A program made the position numbers and the translations under genes. Positions 6,218-9,352 of a DNA stretch of 9,352 nucleotides are shown piece by piece; position 1 is the first letter of the stretch; each line of letters starts with the position of its first letter. The notes beneath the pieces are model-generated. The model had not been told where the DNA came from. It saw only the letters and a list, made by a program, of their open reading frames with translations, and searched no databases. This DNA comes from Burkholderia sp. GTDB taxonomy: Bacteria; Pseudomonadota; Gammaproteobacteria; Burkholderiales; Burkholderiaceae. The DNA lies in the NCBI RefSeq assembly GCF_018375725.1, contig NZ_JAHACR010000160.1, positions 1 through 9,352 on the forward strand, read 5' to 3'.

Positions 6218-7399
6218 TCAGCTGCGGCGGAAACGTGAGACCGCCTCAAAGCGGGAAGGCCATGTTCCCGACGCGTGGTTGCATTCCGGACACGACACCT
6301 CGAAGCCAACGTCGCCATGCGACAGTTCAGGCTCGCCGTTGCAGCGCGGGCATTGAGCCGGCAGCGGAACATGGTGATCGATCGCCGTTCCGATGACGGA
6401 AAACGCGTTGCCATCGAGCGTGCCAGCGTCGGCGAGACGCTGGATCAATGCGGCAACCTCCGGGGTCATGTTGCGATTCCGGCGCAACGTATTCACTTCA
6501 CGCGTCGCTGCCTCCAGTTCGTCGCTCTGGCTGCGCAACTGTTCGTCGAGACGATCGGCGCGCGCCTTGGCGGCACTCAGTTGCTGCAGGAAATCGAATT
6601 CCTTCCGCTGTACGTCGCGCAAGCCGCTCTGGTAGGTCGATGCCATGTTCCGCAGTGAGTCCAGCTCGACCAGCATCGGCTTCACGCGCCGTTCGGCTTC
6701 CGCCACGGCATCCTTGATCTGCTGCGCGTAATGTTCAGTGCGCTGCTGCAGCTCGGCTTGCAACGCGTCGATCCTGCCGCGCAGCGCTTCATTTTGCGTG
6801 TGCTCGGTCTCGACGCGATGCGTTGCCGCCGCCAGATCCTTTTCCAGACGTTCCACCGTGATGCGCAGCGTCGCTTCGTTGGCTGAGCCGTGCGTCGCTG
6901 CCGACGCGATTTGCACCTCGAGTTCCGTCACCCGGGCCTGGAGTTGCGCGTTCCGATCCTCGCTGCGTTCCAGCGAGGACGCCAGCGTTTCCTGACGGAT
7001 CGTTGCATCGCGTAATTGCTGTGCGGCATAGGCCGCATCGGTACGGACCTGGTCGCGATCGGCATCGAGACTGTCGCGCGCAACCCTCAGCGCTTCTTCA
7101 TACAGGGCGCCGAGCAGGACACCGGCTTTTTCCTCGACTGCCTTCGGGATTGCAGCGCCCTCCAGCCGCACTTTCGACGCTGACCGGATACGTTCCCAGA
7201 AATGATCGATGTCTTTCGGAATGTCGCTGGCGCTGCCGGTCTGAGTGAGATCGCGGACATTGGCGGCGGAGGGGCGTATTCCGAGATCGAAAAACAGCCG
7301 CTTGCAGGCATGAAGCGATAGTTCCTGTCGCCGTGCGCCAGCGCTACGCAAGGATTCAAGCTCTTCTCGGATGACTTGACGCATCTCATCGAGGGTCAT
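6218..7399 (-). CDS. KfrA-like DNA-binding coiled-coil protein with C-terminal zinc ribbon
   Basis: 393 residues from ATG 7397-7399. The N-terminal region (about 1-115) resembles the KfrA N-terminal DNA-binding domain of plasmid proteins: a helix with RRQELSLHACKRLFFDLGIRPSAANVRDL, then GSASDIPKDIDHFWERI. Residues about 115-305 are a long heptad-rich coiled coil full of E, Q, R, A and L. The end carries two CxxC pairs, C350/C353 (CPRC) and C370/C373 (CPEC), a zinc ribbon I do not associate with classical KfrA. IncP KfrA is an autoregulated DNA-binding filamentous protein that aids plasmid stability; a similar role in maintaining this replicon is inferred. The frame also extends to a TTG at 7429, but that start has no Shine-Dalgarno, whereas ATG 7399 has a weak GCGAGA. 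TATATA-rich sequence at 7412-7420 could be its -10. Confidence 0.8.
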   Translation of the reverse strand: MTLDEMRQVIREELESLRSAGARRQELSLHACKRLFFDLGIRPSAANVRDLTQTGSASDIPKDIDHFWERIRSASKVRLEGAAIPKAVEEKAGVLLGALYEEALRVARDSLDADRDQVRTDAAYAAQQLRDATIRQETLASSLERSEDRNAQLQARVTELEVQIASAATHGSANEATLRITVERLEKDLAAATHRVETEHTQNEALRGRIDALQAELQQRTEHYAQQIKDAVAEAERRVKPMLVELDSLRNMASTYQSGLRDVQRKEFDFLQQLSAAKARADRLDEQLRSQSDELEAATREVNTLRRNRNMTPEVAALIQRLADAGTLDGNAFSVIGTAIDHHVPLPAQCPRCNGEPELSHGDVGFEVSCPECNHASGTWPSRFEAVSRFRRS

Positions 7400-7654
7400 G
7401 ACGGGTCTCGCAGATATATAACGTTGCAATCATAACGAATTACGTATTGTCTGATACTGATTTGACGTCAGTGTGGCTGATTTACGTCGAAGTGCACAGG
7501 AAGCCGTGCTGTGGGCGTTGAACACCGATCCTGTGGCCCGATTGCGTGAAACAAAGCGAAGAAAATGCGCTAAGTGCTTGTATCTCTATGGTTTTCTTGG
7601 CTCTTCAAAAAACTACGGTTGTTTCACATGGAGATCGGTGTGGGTTGGAGGGTC

Positions 7655-7663
7655 TGTGGAAAA
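7655..7663 (-). promoter_or_regulatory. DnaA-box-like site
   Basis: The minus strand reads TTTTCCACA, one mismatch from the DnaA box TTATCCACA. It lies about 110 bases before the first tandem iteron, next to the AT-rich segment. It is the only close match I found by eye in the origin region. Confidence 0.5.
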
Positions 7664-7680
7664 CTCGTCGGGGTCTGTCT

Positions 7681-7730
7681 TGAGAGTATTAGAAGTAAAC
7701 ACCTTTGAACCCTTAGTTAAAAACGTTAAC
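7681..7730. other. AT-rich segment, candidate DNA unwinding element
   Basis: About two thirds A+T in a genome that is otherwise strongly GC-rich. It contains GTAAAC (7695-7700), TTAGTTAA and GTTAAC (7725-7730). Its place between a DnaA-like box and the tandem iterons is where an unwinding element would be expected. Confidence 0.45.
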
Positions 7731-7773
7731 GCCACGGCACAGCCTTATGTAGCAAGGGTTTCCGGCCGAGAAG

Positions 7774-7877
7774 GTGAAGTTTTACGGGAATCAAGGTGAC
7801 AACCTTCGGGAGCCGACGTGATGGGGTTCGGGGAACTGCGTGAGCCGTTCCGGGAAAGGTCGTGAGCGGATTCGGGA
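7774..7877 (+). repeat. Five tandem iterons with exact 22-bp period
   Basis: Cores start at 7774, 7796, 7818, 7840 and 7862, exactly 22 bp apart, about two helical turns. Copy by copy they are GTGAAGTTTTACGGGA, GTGACAACCTTCGGGA, GTGATGGGGTTCGGGG (most degenerate), GTGAGCCGTTCCGGGA and GTGAGCGGATTCGGGA. A further degenerate copy (GTGAG-N6-CAGGG, 7906-7921) stays in the same 22-bp phase, two units later. Such same-face spacing is typical of origin iterons bound by Rep monomers. Confidence 0.88.
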
Positions 7878-7968
7878 TCACAGTGAATCACAGGATTTTT
7901 CACAGGTGAGCGTTTGCAGGGCTGTGTTGCCACGAGATCCCTGCTGTGCCTGATATCCCGGTTTGCGT

Positions 7969-7984
7969 CCTGTGTTTGCACAGG
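7969..7984. repeat. Palindrome CCTGTG-N4-CACAGG next to an iteron
   Basis: CCTGTG (7969-7974) and CACAGG (7979-7984) are perfect arms around TTTG, and the right arm runs into the iteron at 7984. Both arms contain the pentamer CACAG/CTGTG that is over-represented across the origin. Confidence 0.5.
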
Positions 7985-8708
7985 TGAGGCTTTTCGGGAC
8001 CTGTGTTTTCTGTCGATTCTGCCCTTCTTTTAAGCAGATTTGGCGAAAGGTGAGATTTCACGGGACTTCGGGCAGATTTGGTGTGAGGATTTCCGGGAGC
8101 CGGACGCTGTTTTGCACAGGAAAACGCCCTTTCAGCGCTTTCGACTGTGCAAAGGTGAGCTTTTTCAGGAGGGGAATCAGGGTTTTCCTGCTCTGATCGG
8201 TGTGAGGTGAGATTTTTCGGGATCCTGGCTGTGATGGTGCTGCACAGCTGAAAGGTGAGGTTTTTCGGGAACGGATTTTGCCTGCAAAATGCTCACAGGT
8301 GAGGCTTTTCGGGAATAGTGGGTGTCCACTTACCTTGGAAAGCCCGTCAGAGCTACATGGTGAGGCCATTTTCCTGGACAAATTTTCGGCAAAGGTGAAG
8401 CTTTTCGGGATCGATCTGGCGATTGTCGGACGAATAGGATCCTGCAAAAGGTGAGGATATTCGGGAGCATGCAACGGGAGTGAGCTTCTGTGGAATTCGC
8501 ACTTAAGTATCGGAGGACATTGAGTTTTTTGAAATTTCGGGGGCGACGGTGAGGCTTTTCGGGATACTCGTCGTCGACGTGTTTTGCGTGACTTTCAAGG
8601 CAAGGTGAGTGTTTACGGGAGGCTCGGATTGCCAGTCCCGTGTGGGCCGGGCTTCTGTCGGCATTTGCATTTCCCTGAACCCGGCAACAAAGGTGAGGTT
8701 TTTCGGGA
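7984..8708 (+). repeat. Dispersed iteron array
   Basis: Cores of the form GTGA(G/A)-N6-C(G/A)GGA start at 7984, 8050, 8083, 8155, 8207, 8255, 8299, 8395, 8451, 8549, 8605 and 8693. The middle is usually T-rich (GTTTTT, GCTTTT, ATTTTT), and AAAG or CAAG often precedes. Several intervals are multiples of 11 (66, 33, 44, 88), others are not. Weaker half-like copies occur at 8360 and 8480. All point rightward, toward the initiator gene. Confidence 0.88.
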
Positions 8709-8874
8709 GACTGTGCCGACTGCGCGCTGTACAATGCGCGCCCTGCCTGCGAAACCGCTTACCGGCGTGGTGTCGGCGCGTGCAAATACTGTGCCGTGCA
8801 GAGGCTGTGGCGGCATTTGCGCGGCACGTTATCCCGCGTTTCGCGCAATGCGTGCACTGGGCGGCCAGCCGTGC

Positions 8875-8890
8875 CTGTACATGCATACAG
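8875..8890. promoter_or_regulatory. Second LexA-like box in the origin
   Basis: CTGT (8875-8878), eight bases ACATGCAT, then ACAG (8887-8890). The core fits CTGT-N8-ACAG, and CCTGTA/TACAGG (8874-8879 and 8886-8891) are symmetric. The outer TA pairs of the strong SOS box are missing (C/G instead), so affinity may be lower. It lies about 345 bp before the initiator start, in the longest iteron-free part of the origin (8709-8987). Confidence 0.4.
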
Positions 8891-8975
8891 GCGATGCGTT
8901 TCGCGCGCGGAGCGGCGGATGAGGTGCGGCGATCGTGTGTTCGTGCCTCACGAAACGCACGTAGCAAATTTGCGA

Positions 8976-9003
8976 CACCTGTCACAGGTGAGCCGATACG
9001 GGA
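8976..9003 (+). promoter_or_regulatory. Iteron overlapping a 15-bp palindrome, candidate Rep operator
   Basis: CACCTGT-C-ACAGGTG (8976-8990) is a perfect palindrome whose right arm enters the iteron GTGAGCCGATACGGGA (8988-9003). In several plasmids of the Rep_3 type the rep operator is an inverted repeat that shares a half site with the iterons and is bound by Rep dimers. This site, 230 bp before the initiator start, has that form. TTGCGA (8970-8975) is a possible -35 with no good -10. Confidence 0.5.
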
Positions 9004-9070
9004 AGCGAAGACGCACCGACTGTGCATCGCCGAAAACGGGCCGATCCCGCCTGTCCCGCGACGCGTAAAG

Positions 9071-9116
9071 GTGAGTACAATGCGCGGCGATTCCGGACTG
9101 GTGAGCCTTTCCGGGA
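9071..9116 (+). promoter_or_regulatory. Candidate initiator promoter region with flanking iteron
   Basis: TACAAT (9076-9081) is a 5/6 match to a -10 hexamer and directly follows a GTGAG half-iteron (9071-9075). A full iteron, GTGAGCCTTTCCGGGA, sits at 9101-9116. The 12-mer GTACAATGCGCG here (9075-9086) is repeated exactly at 8729-8740. No clear -35 was found. Rep binding here would block transcription, which fits autoregulation. Confidence 0.4.
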
Positions 9117-9137
9117 GTGTCTGGGGTGAGTGCGGTG

Positions 9138-9164
9138 CCGTAAACCGGCTTCACCGGCATACGG
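9138..9164 (+). other. Hairpin in the leader of the initiator gene
   Basis: CCGTA (9138-9142) pairs with TACGG (9160-9164), and CCGG (9145-9148) with CCGG (9154-9157), around a five-base loop with a small internal loop. The 3' arm runs into GGTGAG, a Shine-Dalgarno-like sequence just before an in-frame ATG at 9170. This could affect initiator translation. Confidence 0.4.
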
Positions 9165-9235
9165 TGAGCATGTCGTTCTGGACGCGCATCACCACAAGCG
9201 CTATCCTTCCGGAAACTTTCCCTCCGACCCGACGC

Positions 9236-9352
9236 ATGGCCACGAAGCGCGCCAAAAAAACCGATGTGGATGTGGTGAGTGCCAGTTCAGCCGAATTGCG
9301 CAAGGCCGTCGAGGCAATCGCAATTCAGCCGAAAAGCGGCAAGATCACCCTC
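9236..9352 (+). CDS. Plasmid-type replication initiator protein, N-terminal fragment (partial)
   Basis: Only the first 39 codons are present. The product starts MATKRAKKTDVDVV, a basic lead typical of Rep proteins, and continues SAELRKAVEAIAIQPKSGKITL, still open at the window end. The visible part has no diagnostic motif, so the call rests mainly on position, directly downstream of more than 15 iterons all pointing at it, and on resemblance to what I remember of Burkholderia chromosome-2 RepA. Such proteins bind iterons, open the origin, and limit their own synthesis. The ATG at 9236-9238 has no good Shine-Dalgarno. An in-frame ATG at 9170 and GTG at 9164 would add 22 or 24 residues, so the start is uncertain. 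Confidence 0.72.
   Translation, partial: MATKRAKKTDVDVVSASSAELRKAVEAIAIQPKSGKITL

Larger units (their letters stand above)
7400..9235 (+). other. Replication origin region of a secondary replicon (iteron type)
   Basis: 1.8 kb without a convincing gene between the KfrA-like gene and the initiator-like start. It holds, in order, an AT-richer segment (about 7556-7730) with a DnaA-box-like site, a tandem array of five iterons, many more spaced iterons, palindromes, and the leader of the initiator gene. Nearly all iterons point toward the initiator gene. This is the layout of plasmid origins run by an iteron-binding Rep protein and fits a plasmid-derived second chromosome. Frames of about 100 residues in this stretch are built from the repeats and show no protein signature. 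Confidence 0.85.

Noticed and set aside
7473..7799. Rightward GTG-started frame of 108 codons
   Set aside because: It has no recognisable motif, runs through the AT-rich segment and the first iteron, and starts within the probable KfrA-like promoter region without a Shine-Dalgarno sequence.
7873..8410. GATC overlapping iteron ends (7876, 8221, 8409) as Dam-type sequestration sites
   Set aside because: Only three copies show it, and Burkholderia is not known to me to rely on Dam methylation. The CACAG enrichment is the stronger methylation candidate.
8058..8922. Several frames of 100-170 codons on both strands in the origin
   Set aside because: Their translations repeat short pieces dictated by the iterons (for example the recurring EKPH/RKTSP on the minus strand) and show no protein character.
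7774..9116. CRISPR array
   Set aside because: Repeats are only about 16-20 bp, variable inside, with irregular spacing outside the first block and no unique spacers of constant size.
7400..9235. parS centromere site for the chromosome-2 ParAB system
   Set aside because: I looked for a 14-16 bp perfect palindrome of the parS type and saw none. The palindromes present are tied to iterons or to the LexA-like box.

Overview
The base composition, codon use and gene content point to a Burkholderia (probably Burkholderia cepacia complex) genome. The window looks like the replication-origin side of a secondary replicon, most likely chromosome 2. This assignment is inferred from three things: the threonine-degradation pair kbl-tdh next to the origin (a neighbourhood I recall from Burkholderia chromosome 2), a KfrA-like plasmid protein, and an array of plasmid-type iterons running into the start of a replication-initiator-like gene at the right edge.

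Layout, left to right. Positions 1-111 are the last codons of a tartrate/isopropylmalate dehydrogenase family gene (+). A non-coding gap (112-394) holds a long hairpin and two iterons in inverted orientation. A DUF1348 (NTF2-like) gene follows on the minus strand (395-874), then a gene-free gap (875-1348) with one more inverted iteron and the probable terminator of tdh. tdh (1349-2377) and kbl (2391-3590) form a minus-strand operon that converts threonine to glycine and acetyl-CoA. Divergent from it is an XRE/cupin regulator (3751-4362), with a palindrome over its likely promoter. Next is a small unknown gene (4443-4817) behind a near-perfect LexA (SOS) box, and then a tyrosine-recombinase-like protein (5063-6076) that lacks most of the catalytic residues. 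It converges on a KfrA-like coiled-coil gene (6218-7399, minus), with two inverted iterons between the two genes.

Positions 7400-9235 are almost certainly non-coding and look like the replication origin: an AT-richer stretch with a DnaA-box-like site, five iterons repeated exactly every 22 bp, then at least a dozen more with the form GTGAG-N6-CGGGA, palindromes, a second LexA-like box, and a hairpin leader before the initiator start at 9236. Only 39 codons of the initiator are inside the window.

The most unusual points are: (1) iterons of the same family lie up to about 9 kb from the initiator gene, all in reverse orientation, four of the five between convergent genes; (2) an SOS-controlled gene of unknown function and a second SOS-box-like site lie in the origin neighbourhood; (3) an apparently catalytically dead recombinase and a KfrA-like protein with a C-terminal zinc ribbon flank the origin; (4) the pentamer CACAG/CTGTG is strongly over-represented in the origin and abuts several iterons.
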